A stretch of DNA of 64,000 nucleotides from contig RSEF01000001.1 of assembly GCA_003993805.1 (NCBI GenBank), positions 153,482,962 to 153,546,961 on the forward strand. The letters are read 5' to 3'. The position numbers were made by a program, and so were the translations under genes. Numbering within the stretch: position 1 is the stretch's first letter; every line of letters starts with the position of its first letter. Below the pieces are notes generated by a model, which made no database searches, was not told the DNA's origin, and saw nothing but the letters and a program-made list of their open reading frames with translations. This document shows, piece after piece, positions 47,664 to 60,173 of the stretch. This DNA is from Himantopus leucocephalus (lineage: Eukaryota; Chordata; Aves; Charadriiformes; Recurvirostridae).

Positions 47664-50600
47664 AACTACAGACATCTGAGCAACATGTGACCTCATAGGC
47701 TGCAAACAAATTCAAACCTCAAAAATACCATTGAAACAGGACTGTAAATTGATTGAAATTTTTACTTGAAGTAATTTCTATAAAGTTCATAGTTTTTTTA
47801 TTTCTTTTTTTAAAGAAATCCAAAGAAATGAAAGACAAGAAAGTAAGAAAAAAAGAAAACCATGTTTTTGGCAACACTAACGAATTTTAAGTTTTGGGGT
47901 TTTTTAATTTTCCAATGGGATAGAAAAATAGCAACTTTTCACACTGGATATTTTTAAGAGATATTTCAAATTCTGAAGAACTAGCCATTTTCAAGAGTGA
48001 AAGAAGCACTTACAGATCAGTCAAAGTAGAATCAGAAGTATCCCTTTTCCCACACAATCCTGGCATTTGCATAACAGCTGGCAATATTGGCATTTTCAAT
48101 CTGTAGAGTGACTGTATCTTTGGGAGCCCTAAGAGTCTCATAAATCTTCTTAGACAATAGGAAAACATTGGTTTGGTGCCCTTGCTCTCTACCCAACACA
48201 ATATTTGGGATATATCAAAGTATGACGTCTAAACTCCAGAAACCGCTCTCAGTAATTTGTGCAAATGTACAAATGCAAACAATAGAAAAGAGGGAATCCC
48301 ATGCGGCAGGGTAAAGACTATTTAAAAGAATGGTATCTAATTCATATATGCTACAATTTCTTTTATAGCCAAACTGTAAATAACTTTTCGTTGTAATATG
48401 TCATGAGGCACAAGAACATATGCTGTGCTGAATTCCAAACACATGACCTCTGCTGCATTCCTTTCATCTACTCATTATATAATTCTGTCAGCAAGAGCAA
48501 TCAAGTTTGATGTGCATAAGTGTTCACAGGATTGAGCTTAGATACTCTGAAAGTTCATTCCCTTAATATTGGTGCCATTATTTTTGCATGGGAAAGCAGT
48601 TAAACTCACAGAATGGTAAATATCAGGATTTTTTTTTTTTCACATTTACTATAATAGTTCAATTATTTGATTTTGAACCATTTTTTCCTCCAGAAAAAAA
48701 AAATCATCAGCAATACTGAAGTTTCTTAGGCAATTTCCATAGTAATTCAGGATACATGTTTGTTGGCTGAGCCGACTGCAATGGAATGTCAATTCCTGTA
48801 GCTTTACAACAGTCAACAGAAGTTGGTCAATGCACATGTGAAGAAGAGCTGTTTTTTAAGATCAAATCTTCCCACAGCTCCCTTCTTACACACCAGTAAC
48901 AGACATAACTCACAGAAGCAATCTTAATGAATTCAAGTTGAGCATGAAAAGACAACATTTAAAGATAATTCAAATTCCCCAGTAATCAGAGCATCATGTT
49001 ACAGAAGTCAGTGTGTTTTAGATGAATAATTATAACCCTGCTGTATTTTGTAACACTTCTGAAGTGTGAGAGAACACTTTTTAACCTGAACAACTAACAC
49101 TTAGCTAAAGCATTTCTAATGATGAAGGTTTACCTGGCCAAACAAAAACAATGTAGATGTCTTCATCTCAGTTAGTCACTCCTGGCTCCTGTTGTAGTCA
49201 ACAGAAAGAAGCAGGCACTTCATTCTTTTCTGGTGTCTGAAATGGGTCAGACAAACAGTGACCCAGAGCACCTGTTCTACTGCATTTCACTATGTAACAC
49301 AAGAAAGCATAGCTCTGAGTGTTTCACTGTTCTTACTGCATTCCCTAGAGCTGAATTTTCATCTATATTTTGATCTGTTTATCTGAATAAAATGTAAAAG
49401 TAAGCTGGCCTTCCTTTTTAGACATTGTCATTCTTTCAAAATCTTTAATGGCTGTTACAAAATGAGTTTTCCTTTAGTATCCCATGCATTTCTTTTTCTT
49501 TTCAAATAAACCATCCTGCAGGATAGCTTGCCTTCAGCTTCTCTTTATCCTTTGGAATAGCAATAATTTTGTCTGAAGAACAGGAGAGCTAATGACCCAT
49601 AACTTTGAAATAGTTTGTAATAATTCATCTGAATTTATCTGATACAGTCTGTGTCTTAGAGCTGGAACTAAAGACAAAGACCCTGATATAGATATAATAT
49701 ATGCACATTTATCCCCCTNATATATGCACGTTTATCCCCCTAAAGCCAATACATTTACACTGGCAGAAAAGAGAACAGAATTATGCCCCAGATACCAGTG
49801 CTCTGGTCTTCAACATTTTCTGATACCTTCTGTACACCTAATTACACCTACTGTTAAATTTTTGTCATTTAGCAGGTTTTTCACTATAAGATGTAGTGGT
49901 ATTGCACTCTGTCTTCAGAACTGCATGTAGGAACAGCTAGAGGTAATTAAGATTTGAAGAAGTCCACTAAAAATGGACTATTGATAGAGCTATGGAGAAA
50001 GACAAAGACCAAATAAAGAAGTACTCATCTAGGACACATATATAGATGAGTTGGGTTCAAAGCCAGTTCTGCTTTATACAAACCGCAGCAGATCCAACAC
50101 AAAGAACAAGTCTTGCTAGGCAAGAGCAGGAACTCAGCCATAGGTCTCCTTAGGAATCACCTGGACTATTCAAAGAGCAGCTGCTCTGGTGTGATTTGTT
50201 CTCATTTCTCACAGAAATGTTTTGAAAAGTTTTGGAATGCGAACAGGAAATTTCTTAATATCTTGGAATTTTTATGGGAAGGGAACATCATTTCCCCTTT
50301 GTTTTTATGAATAGATGATTTTACTTTTTTAGCTACATATTTATAATTGATACAAGTGAGTATGATAAGGTAAACAGAATACTTGATGGATCACTTACCA
50401 GCATCAGCTGTGAAAGAAAAAATCATTTTGCTACAGCAGAAAGTAAAAGACTAATTAGTGAGATTTGCTTCCAGTTCTGAGGTCCAAATGAGTCTGAAAT
50501 ATAAAAAAAAAAGTGAGGACAAATGTATTTATGTTTATATAACCAACATTAGCAGAAGGATCTAATCATTGGTGATTTGCTGGCCACAGGTTAGAAACAT

Positions 50601-50901
50601 CACCAGCATGTTCATATCCCAAACTGACAGTTATTCAGGAAATCCATTCTAAAATAGAATAAATTCAAATACTTACACTTGATACACAAGAAAGGAGTAA
50701 AAGTTCTGCAATTCTCATAAAATTCAACACAGAAAAGGGGAGGAGATCCATTTTTTTAAGATTGGGAGCAACCGTTTGATATTGGACAGCGATTAGTGCT
50801 TAATAAGCCCAGAATCAATTACTCATAGCAATTTTAAGTTCCCAAGTTTCCTGTAGAAATCTCGTCTTCGACTTTCCTCCTTGGAAAGCTGCACACCCTT
50901 T
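47664..50901. other. Noncoding DNA, no gene seen
   Basis: AT-rich and stop-dense. Apart from a 22-base tandem duplication around an unknown base (49697-49741), I see no repeat, exon or RNA gene. Confidence 0.6.
49697..49741 (+). repeat. 22-base tandem duplication around an N
   Basis: ATATATGCACATTTATCCCCCT (49697-49718, quoted as ATATATGCAC+ATTTATCCCCCT) is followed by N at 49719. A second copy with one change (G for A) fills 49720-49741. The N at the joint suggests an assembly join or a polishing artefact. Confidence 0.85.
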
Positions 50902-51570
50902 TCAGACAAGTAGCAAAATGAAGGAAAAGGGGCTCCTACAGACCTGGAAATCCTTCAGTGGAGGTGGGCAGAATAGGACTCCGGGTAATCCCCCACTACC
51001 TGCCTGTCTGCTCCTTCTGTTGGGCAGAGGACATGGAAGGTGGCATGGTGTCTTCTCACTGCAGTTTCCAAAGAGAGGCTCAGCAGCAAATTTCCTAGGC
51101 AAGCCATACGCAAAAGATGACTTTTCTGGACTGCCAAGAAGCTGTGTGTGTGTTAGAACAGAGTTAGGAAGAGCCCCTGTGCACAGCCATGATCCCAAGC
51201 AGTGGCAGCCACCAGACTGCCAGCTCTGTAGAGAGGAGTTGCCTTGTGCAACATGTCCTCCTCCACACACCACAGTTAATGGTGCGGCGTAATGGCAGGC
51301 ACACGTCTGACCCATTTTTCCCTTGTACATGACACCTGCCACCACTTTGGGCAGAAGCAGGGACCTCTTTCCACTTTCTGGCCCCTCCATGGCACTCTTG
51401 ACACAGGGTCTGCTCTGGGTACCTCCCGTACTGCAGGTTGCATCCTCTGGGGGTATTGGGACACCACACACACAGCTGCCCACGGGCACTGCCGCTGCAC
51501 CTCATGTTCAGGGTGTGGGTGTACTTATCGCCCTCCTTCCTACCCATTTCAGCCCTGGCCCTGCCCCNTT
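50902..51570. other. GC-rich island with long open frames on both strands
   Basis: GC is clearly above the surroundings, beginning and ending abruptly. On the minus strand 51489-50902 is open for 195 codons. The plus strand has 124- and 113-codon frames. The minus reading is Cys/Pro/Gly-rich (PVGSCVCGVPIPPEDATCST) with no domain I know. Overlapping open frames are expected where GC is high, so this is weak evidence of coding. It could be an eroded retroelement, a recent insertion, or an exon of an unknown transcript. There is an unknown base at 51568. Confidence 0.35.
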
Positions 51571-53340
51571 AGTGTAACGGTAGGTACAGAGAAAGAAAAG
51601 AAAGGAAATATATTTTTAGCCACATCGTTGTAGGAATGTAGTGAATTGCAGATAGAAGTAAATATTGCAAGGTAATTAACTAAAATCAGTCTGCAGACAT
51701 GTTCCAAAATGCCTAGGGCCTGCAAAATATTTTTAATAATTTCGTCAGTATTCTTAACTCTTTGTATTCAAACCAATTATTATCATATTTGTTTTCTGAT
51801 GGTCTTTGAAAAGATCTAGACGCATCATAAATAACACAAGTGTCCTAAATTGGGTACCAGCCTAAATTTCCTTCACCCAAACCTATCTCGCCTACACTAG
51901 CGAAACCTCTTTAATATTTCCCATGCACAGCTCAGCCAGAATTTGCAAGTACTGAACATCTCAGGAGAATGCCAGATCTTATCAGATGTTCTCACTAAAA
52001 AGGTTTAGCGAAGTCTGGATAAACAAGCAGTGTTTTAGTTGCCTTACTAAACTATATTTTCGAAGTTCACCCATCACTAATCATAGCCTGATAGCTTGTC
52101 AGATACCATTGTGAAGAATTCCCCACTGTAAATAAAAGCTGTATGAACACAACTAGTTATAATACTTTGGATTTAAATGGCTGGTTTTTTGGCAACCGGG
52201 TTCTGTCAACATTTATCAGGGAGATGGGCGTACATTTTATGTTGTTTTGGTTCCACAGCTAATTTGGACAGCAAAATGAGATTTCCTTGTAATGAGTACA
52301 AAGCCACCTGCTTTATCTCTTTGGAGGAATTTAAAATATTTAGCATATGAGGTATAAGTATATCAGAAGAGTTCTCATAAATACCAGCAGGAAAGCTGTC
52401 TAGGCATAGAGATCTCCTGAGTAAAAGAATCAGTATTTAATAGCTCCCTTAATCTCACTTAATGTTAATGGACAATTGGAGGAAACTACTCATCTGGAAA
52501 TTACTTTAGCAAATTAAACGTGGCCAAACATCTTTGCTTAAGTGAATCTGAAAGCAAGTCATCCATCTTACACTGGATTTTAGAGAAGTATCCAAAGTCT
52601 GAAGACTGTGTGTCAGTTTAGTAAATGAAAGTCACTTATGAGCTCGCATCAACATATTGCATGCTCAATCCATTCCTAGCCAGAGCTCAGTAACCAGTCT
52701 CTTAGCCAACAAACTGACTACGATCACTGCACTTCAAAAATTTATGAGAAACAAAAGCTTTTCAACATTGTGCTAACCCCATACATGTTGTTTGATGTTT
52801 CAAAAATTATTTTCTCCTGATGAGTCTTGCTCAAGTTTATTGTCGATATTTTGTACAGTGCTACTGTGCCAAATGCTAATTTTTATGTATACTATGCAAT
52901 CTTCCACTTCCACGAGGACATCACTGAATTTCACAAGTATGTTGAACGTTCATTTAATTAAAAGATGTTCCCATACAGAATAAAAATATGTGTATTTAGC
53001 CACCTTCCTTACTACTCAGTATATCTTACAGTGTTTCCATAAGATGAGTAAATATTACTCAGCGCCATTTCACTAAGAAAGTAGCTGAGGTACAATGCAA
53101 TTACCTGTTTTGCAAAATGTACCTGTAAGCATTGTCCTGAACCTATGATCTGTCTTTAAAAACAGCAACACGTTGCACTTCTACTCACAGTGCATGACTG
53201 AGGGGACGTGCAACGATCAGGCACCAGGTTTAGAAATGCTGTGAAGCCCACAGTTTTTCTTCACATAGAACATGACCCTGTCAGGGAAGGCATTGGCACA
53301 GGACATGAGGAGGTCAAATATATATGCATTCAAACATTAT
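51571..53340. other. Noncoding DNA, no gene seen
   Basis: Unique AT-rich sequence with nothing recognised. The part after 53200 may be an older extension of the next LINE fragment. Confidence 0.6.
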
Positions 53341-53535
53341 ATAGGTACCTGGAGGGTCTGTTCATTGGTGGCTATCAGCATAATGGAGATGGTGTGAACT
53401 CTGTCTCAGGAAGTCCCTAAACTGCTAATTGCCAGAAAACCTGTATCGGGGAGAGATTCCTATACATATGGTCTGCTTGAAACTCTCTGATAAGCAGCCA
53501 GCAACTGCTGCTGGAAAAATACTAGGCTGTCCAGA
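53341..53535 (+). mobile_element. Ancient CR1-like LINE 3' region
   Basis: GGTCTGTTCATTGGTGGCTATCAG, shortened to TTCATTGGTGGCTATCAG, then GTGTGAACTCTGTCTCAGG, AAGTCCCTAAACTGC, TTGCCAGAAAAC and AATACTAGGCTGTCCAG. The order follows the old amniote LINE 3' region 'TCCATCAATGGCTATTAG ... CTGTTTGCCAGAAGC ... GGATACTGGGCTAGA'. The final 'GTCTGACCCAG' part is missing here but present in the copy at 47.6 kb. Heavily diverged and noncoding. Confidence 0.6.
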
Positions 53536-55842
53536 AAAGCTATCCTTATGTAAACTTCCATTAAAGAACCAAGCAGATCAGTGGAAATGTTGCATGCAGG
53601 GAGGAGGTAAGTTTGAAATATTTGGGGCCTCATTTATGTCAGATTTGTCTTTTCTTCCTGCACACATTCTTCATCTTTTTAAGTTTCAAGTCTTTCATTT
53701 CAATTAAATGCAAAATTTGTGTATGCTTATTTGTTGCTTTTTAGGAGTTAAGTGAGCTGCCTATCTCATGGCTTGTTTTAGCCCATGAACTTCCACGTGA
53801 AGTTTTGATCATTGACTTAAATTCACCTCACGAAGTACATCAGAGAACATTTTTGACAGCAGGAGACCGCATCCACGCCTAGCAAATTCCAATCACTTTT
53901 AGTTAAATTACACTCAGCATGATTTTTGACTGGAGTGTTTATTTACTTTGAAATGGATAAACAAACTTTTAAGTGCCTACTAATAACTCCGTTTAGGTAT
54001 CTGATGATAAATTAATTCTTCATGTAGCTCTGTGGAAATCAGCGGGTATGAATTTGATCTCTTTAATTTCTATTTGAGAGGAAGGATTTGGAACCATATT
54101 ATACATTTGTTTCCAAGCACTCTTTTTCTATATTTTAGCACTGTAACTAGCATAAAAGAATATTCATATGTTGATTATATGATGGAGAAAAAGGGTTACT
54201 TAAGCTATGCATAATACATCAAAAGAGGCCTGCATGATTCAAGGACCTATACAAATTACTGGAAAGAAAAGAATTCAAATTCTTTTTTATTTCTGATAGT
54301 TCACAATAAGATCCAAATATTGACATGGATACATTCTTCATAATTTTTCTAACATGCTAAAAGAGTTATTGGTATGCTGGAAGTACAAGAGGATCAGTCA
54401 CCACAGCAGGGTTTTAAAAGGCCAAGTTCAGCACTAACATAAGTCTAATTCCACTGCAAATCAACAGAATTATATACATTTTATAAAATTATTTCATTTC
54501 TATTATTGACTCCCAGCAGTCAGACAGTACACTTGTCTTGCAAAAGGAAATCCTTGTCTTGAAAATGCTTGTCTTGCAAAATGAAAAAATACACTCAACT
54601 TCTAAAATTATTTTCTAGCAGTATTGTTGTGTATATATAACTTCAAACACATTTTAAAAACTGTCATAACTGAGTTTATTTCAACGTGGGGTTTTTTTAG
54701 CCAATCATTCTAATACAGAAGTTCATGTGTTTCTAGGTTTCATTATTGTCATCCTATTACAAAGAATCTAGAAAATAAAGCTGAGGATGTAAACACTGAA
54801 TTAAGCTTGAGCTTCTCATTTTTCCAGAATTCATCAGATAAATTTAAAATCAGATTAGTATCATATCTTTGGACATTTGGTTCATGTTCTTTACAGTTCT
54901 TATGTATTTATCAGCTTTTCATTGAAGAAGTCTCTGGTGTATTTTTAATCTCTTTTCAGTTCATATTTTTTCAATTTTCAGTTGATATGAACGATAGATA
55001 TTTAAACAGAGTTTGCAGTTGAATTTAAAGAAGCTGTTTCTCTTACTCACACTAAACTCATATAAACATAAGCCATTGTTCTTCAAATTAGGAACAGAAC
55101 TTCTTAAATAGAAAAAAAAAATGAAATCTAGAGTATGTCTTGAAGAAAGAGAGGCAAACAAGTTAAAATAATTGCTCTGATTCTTGCAAAAACATCTCAC
55201 ATCGAGTTTTAGTTTTCACTTACCACTGAGTAAACTTATCCTTTCTTATATATTCTTTGCTATGAAATGAAGACTATCTGACATGTAGGACAAAGAAATG
55301 TATACATCACACTGAGTAGCTTATGATGTAATCAGGAAAATCTTACTTAATGTAGCATCAGGCCATGGCTGATGCTAATCTAATCATATCCAAATACAGT
55401 ATAACCTCCCTTTTAGATGGTAAATAATTGAATGTGGGAAGTGAAATGAGGAAGGATAAGTTGTTCAAACCAGACAAGTATCACAGGGGAACTTCCATCT
55501 GGCTTCACCCTCATATGACCACAATTTTTCACAGCAGTGCAACGCCAACAAAAATAACTAATTTACTCTGTAAACCTTGAGTAAAGTTTTTGGTGAATCA
55601 AGTCCAAACGTCCTTTTGCCTGGTAAGAAGGCTCATGATAGGGCTTGTTCTCTCAACAATTACTGGCACGCTTAGAAGTGTATCTAGGATAAGGCACTAT
55701 TTTTCTTCCACTGAAAGTGTCCAACTTTACTAATACATTAACGAGACTCATTTCCTATTAGTTCCTTCCCCTGTCCCCCTTTTTTTCTGTTCTGAAACTC
55801 AGGAAAAATATTGGATTATATTTTTTAAAAAAGTCCTAGACT
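53536..55842. other. Noncoding DNA, no gene seen
   Basis: AT-rich. A three-copy imperfect repeat lies at 54532-54581. Frames are at most about 80 codons with no domain. Confidence 0.6.
54532..54581 (+). repeat. Three imperfect copies of CTTGTCTTG(C)AAAA
   Basis: Copies start at 54532, 54553 and 54568. The first and third are identical over 14 bases and the middle one lacks a C. A small local amplification. Confidence 0.8.
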
Positions 55843-55885
55843 CTGAATGCTGTACTTCAGCTGTGGCCTTGTCACTGCTTTACTA
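55843..55885 (-). mobile_element. Possible old CR1 fragment
   Basis: TGTACTTCAGCTGTGGCC, then TTGTCACTGCTTTACT. In reverse this resembles the CR1 ORF2 segment encoding 'SALVRPHLEYC' (antisense GTACTCCAGATGTGGCCTC). Only about 40 bases align by eye, so confidence is modest. Confidence 0.35.
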
Positions 55886-57439
55886 CCAGAAAATACAGCA
55901 AAGAGTCACAGTTCAGTTGCTGCTTCATTTTTCCACAGGGGAAAGCTTATCAAGTTTCCTGGGACAACTTTCCTTGCTCCACTTGGTTGTACTGACCACT
56001 GCGGTGGCAGTAAGCTCAGGTTTACCCACCCGCACAGCAACGGAAATACAGGCTAGGCTTGACTCTGCTTCCTTTTTGACATTGTGGTCTAAATTGTGTG
56101 TATGCTGTGCAGTGAGGAAAGCATCTTCTGCCTGTGAAATCTCTCCTGGAGACCTGATGGCCCCAGTTTTGTGTAGTACACCAAAGTAGGGAAACAGCGT
56201 GCCCAGAGATTTTGGCATAAGTCTGGACTGAGTATGCAGACACATTTGCATCTTCTCTGGGTTAGCAGACTATAGCATAGCTGACCACCGTGTCACCTGT
56301 TTTCCCTTGCTGGCTGAAAATTATGACAACACACAAAGCACACCAAACACTTTGAACAACCTCAAAGCAACGTAGCAGGCTCCACCTCTCCCACGTGCTG
56401 GAAAAGGAGTGGGGCTTCTCCATCATGAAATGTCGCTACAGGTTGTGTTAGAGACCTGATGACAGCAGCGACCCAAATCTTCTCTGCATCATGCATGGAC
56501 AAGTGGCATTTGTCTCATCTTGAGTTGTAGCTCACATATAAATTTCAGGGAGCTTATGTCTGAGGCTTCACCCATTAACAAGAACCAATTACTCAGACAA
56601 AAACTCTCTTCAGAAAAGTAAATATTGTGCCAAGCCAATTCTCCCTTTGTGGAGAGCAGAGAAGCAGGTAACTGTGTAATAGGTCAAAACTGAAACTGCT
56701 GTTCAGCCTAAAATGGGTTATAAACAGCTAAATACTGAAGAAAATTGTAATCCTAAACACTGATGTGAATGGGCTTTTGGCAAATCCATGTTATATCTCT
56801 GCTTTACTGTCATGCTTGGTCTGACAGCTGCCATTGCCTGACAGACATTTCAGTAAACATGATTATTATTTTTTTCTCCTACGGGTAACAATAATGTTTT
56901 ACATTTACAGTGTATACTTTCCTTTTCCATTTATAGCAATAAAAGCATATACCTCTTGAAGAAATGCTACCTATATTTACAAAGGGAGGGAGAAAAAAGG
57001 AGGTCAAAACACCAATGTCTTTCCTACCAATAAAAAGATAAAACAAACAAAATAGTTCTTATTACAAAGTGTGGTTTTTTTACAAAAAATACTGACCATT
57101 TATACAGAAAAATGAAGAAACTGGTCACTCACATGCAACTCTTCCTCACAAGGGATACAGCAGATGCTTAAAGATTTTAAACAGTTAGTGTAGAATCCAC
57201 TGCAACTAAATTTAGCACCTAAAGTATGCCCAAATTATTCTTCTTGATGCACAGTCCTGATGCTTAAGCTCTCTAGAGCTGCAGCAGAAAGAGGCAGATG
57301 TCTCTGATAGGCAGATGCCTATCCTATCAGCCTAAATTAGATGGACTGGATTTCATCCCTAGGTTTTTCAGCATATTATCCCACCTGCCCTTCTCTGATC
57401 TTGGAACCAATCTCGGACATGTCTGGGGAATTAATTGGG
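55886..57439. other. Noncoding DNA, no gene seen
   Basis: Overlapping 108-codon frames run on both strands at about 55863-56251, without a domain. The rest is AT-rich and unique. Some of 55.9-56.5 kb may be an extension of the preceding CR1 relic but cannot be aligned by eye. Confidence 0.55.
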
Positions 57440-57575
57440 AGTTATAAAGGCAAGGACTTTATAACTTTATCAGTACTATACTTTATCAGTGTGTATACAT
57501 ATACACATACTNCACACATGCTGATATGTATACACACACTATATCAGTATATATGATTTATCAGTATTTTAATAA
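57440..57575 (+). repeat. TTATCAGT / TATACACA degenerate tandem repeat
   Basis: TTTATCAGT or ATATCAGT occurs four times within about 110 bases, interleaved with GTATACATATACACATAC-type alternating purine-pyrimidine DNA. There is an unknown base at 57512. This sequence is prone to Z-DNA or cruciform formation and to slippage. Confidence 0.75.
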
Positions 57576-59985
57576 AAAGCTAAATTCAAGCAGTGGGAAA
57601 AAAATCCCTTCAGTCCCAACATCCTGCTCCTCTTGCAGTTAGAAAAAAGAGGATCAATATTTTTGTAATAGGTGTTTATTTTTAACCTAAAATTTTGCAG
57701 TCTTTCATTGAAAAATGGGAAGGATGGATACAGGCCACATATACCTCAGGAGGAATTAATTTCTAAAGAGAAAGCTGCACCATGGGACAGTCCCTGAACT
57801 GGAGCCAACCACCTTTTCCCCTGGGTGTACCAGGAGTCTTTCACAGTACAGCCACCACCCACATCCTCCTGAAAGACCGGGCCCTCAGGAATCTGACCCA
57901 ATTGTCAGCAAAAATGATACAATGGCAGAAGGACACATGCTTTCATGCACAGTTAATGAGGGATTTTTTTAATCGTTTAATTTTCTTCTTCATGACTGGA
58001 AAGAGCAACCACAAGTCCCACTAATGCTGCTTAGGGAAGGGACAGTATCTGAAGCCACCCAAATGACGGCAACCACGTCCCGACACACTGCGGCAAGCAG
58101 CAAGTGTTCTTGACTCCAGGAAATCCCATGTCAGTGGACGTGAAAGGTAAAAGACGTGCATAAGCTCTATTAGGAGTTGGATCCTCAGCTGATTAAAAGA
58201 AAGGAGTCAGTTCACTGAAGTCAGTGCAGCTGCAATAATTTATATTAGCTCAGAACCCAGCCCTAAGCTTCTTTAATGCATGTGGCTTTGTTTCTTAATA
58301 ATTTATTAAGCATGGTTTAAAAGACAAATCATTGATGGTGATTCCTGTCACAGAGAAAGCTTTCATGCTAGCTGCATTGTGTCTGACAAGGCAACACATA
58401 CGGTGGTCCGGCTTCTATTGTACACAAAGAACGCGATTCAATTGCTTAAACATTGGCATCTGTTGCCACTTGAGACATCTCATGCGACCCCACCTGGTCA
58501 CCAGCTGCCTGTCTAGGAGGACACAGGTCTCTTGTAAGTCCAGTGACATACCTGTCAGCCCCATGCAGATGTCTTGAGTATCCTGGGGAACGTCAAGCGG
58601 CACTAGACAGTTATGTTCAAGCTACTGAATCCCTCCCAAGGTCTGCAAGGATAGCCAAAATAGCGTGCATTGCACAGCTTCTCTTGATTTGACGTCTGCT
58701 GCTTTTACTGTTTTAAAGAGCCTTTGCTACCAAACTTGAATTTAGTAGAATTTTTAGTAAGATAAATTTCCAAAGCAAAGGTTTTTTTGTAATGTTCTAC
58801 CTGTGCTGGGGGCTATGCAAAATATTAAATATTAGGCAGCTCAGTAGGTCAAAAATAAAACAAAAAAGTAGCTCAGTTTTCTAACCCCGTGGCAGACTAT
58901 CATCTGTAAAAGCATAAGCTTGCTAAAATGACAGATTTTATTTACAAGTTTAGTAGAAGTGGAATTAATTCCCCCTAAATTTGGATAAAGGATTCAGCAC
59001 CAGACTGCAGATATCTAAGAACCAAATATAGGTAGGTGTCCACATCTGAGACAGGTGCAAAAGCTCTCACAGTAGTTGATGGGATCTACAGCTCAATTTA
59101 CACATAGCATGAAGTACCACACTCTACCTCTTACCAAAGGGTGCACATCTTCTGCAGACCCATGTTACATCTGATGGACAATGTCTCATGCATTTTAATC
59201 CATCCCTGATTGCAGTAGATACCTGTATTTAGGCAATCATAACATGTCCAGTCAATGGAGTACCAAGTCTAGAGAACCATGTGCTCAACCAGAAGAGGGC
59301 ACCTAAGGCTGGAATCACTCACAGGAACCAAGTAATATTTTATGTGTCCTATGGTGTCTCAGATATCCACGAGAGCTGGAAGACACAACACAGGACTTTC
59401 AGGACTTTTAGTCCGTGGCTGGAAGTCAGTTTGGATAACTTTACTCATTAAAAATCATTAGACATCATGTTTAGTCAACTGTACTAAATCACTGTGTATG
59501 GGCTAATCACCCTGGGCTTCCCTTACAAGCAGTGGACAAAAGTAAGCATTAGAGATGTGCACATTACAGCAAGGTAAACCATGCCATTACAATGAACATT
59601 TTCCCCAATGTCTATAGAATAAGTCTAAGGATACATCCATTAGATACATGGACATCCACAGTGAAGGCGGCATATGGTTAGATGAATCCCTATAATTTCA
59701 CATTTTAAAAAAATGAGTGATTAAACAACTCCTTTGATCTAGTCTTGATTTACTTATTAGTAAATAGATTTGCTAATGACATTGTGACAGCTCTGGCTCA
59801 ACATTTTAACAGATTAACTGTGAAGGCTAGAAATAGTCCTGCCTGTATCTATAGAACAATTTTAAACACTGTTTTAAAAACAGTATTTGCTTTATAGGTT
59901 CAATGCTTCATTAATATGCAGTGTACCTAATTACCTGATACAAATATTTCTTATTTGGCAGTTTATCTTGGCAAATGAAAGCTTC
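57576..59985. other. Noncoding DNA, no gene seen
   Basis: Unique sequence. Around 59030-59370 there are words resembling the dispersed repeat of copies A and B (GGTGTCTCAGATATCCAC at 59353-59370), too weak to call. No exon is supported. Confidence 0.55.
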
Positions 59986-60173
59986 ATACTGCAGGGCTCA
60001 GTGCTGGGGCCGGTTCTCTTTAACATCTTTATCNNNNNNNNNNNNNNNNNNNNNNNNNNNNNNNNNNNNNNNNNNNNNNNNNNNNNNNNNNNNNNNNNNN
60101 NNNNNNNNNNNNNNNNNNNNNNNNNNNNNNNNNCCTTCCAACCTCAACAATTCTATGATTCTATGATTCTATG
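59986..60173 (+). mobile_element. CR1 LINE with RT motif and octamer tail, split by gap
   Basis: Left of the gap the plus strand encodes LQGSVLGPVLFNIFI, a conserved reverse-transcriptase block of CR1 ORF2, unbroken over its 15 residues. Right of the gap is CCTTCCAACCTCAACA, followed by three exact ATTCTATG units (60150-60173), the 3' terminus. The visible sequence is much better preserved than the other copies, so this is probably the youngest CR1 here. Between the two parts a normal element has roughly 1.5 kb or more. The gap of 100 N is therefore likely too short, unless the copy is deleted. The 5' edge at about 59986 is an estimate. Confidence 0.92.
60034..60133. other. Assembly gap (100 N) inside CR1
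   Basis: Placeholder gap lying between the reverse-transcriptase motif and the 3' tail of one CR1 copy. Confidence 0.95.

Noticed and set aside
51840..51930. Possible mitochondrial insertion (C- and A-rich words)
   Set aside because: No stretch matches a mitochondrial gene that I can recognise.
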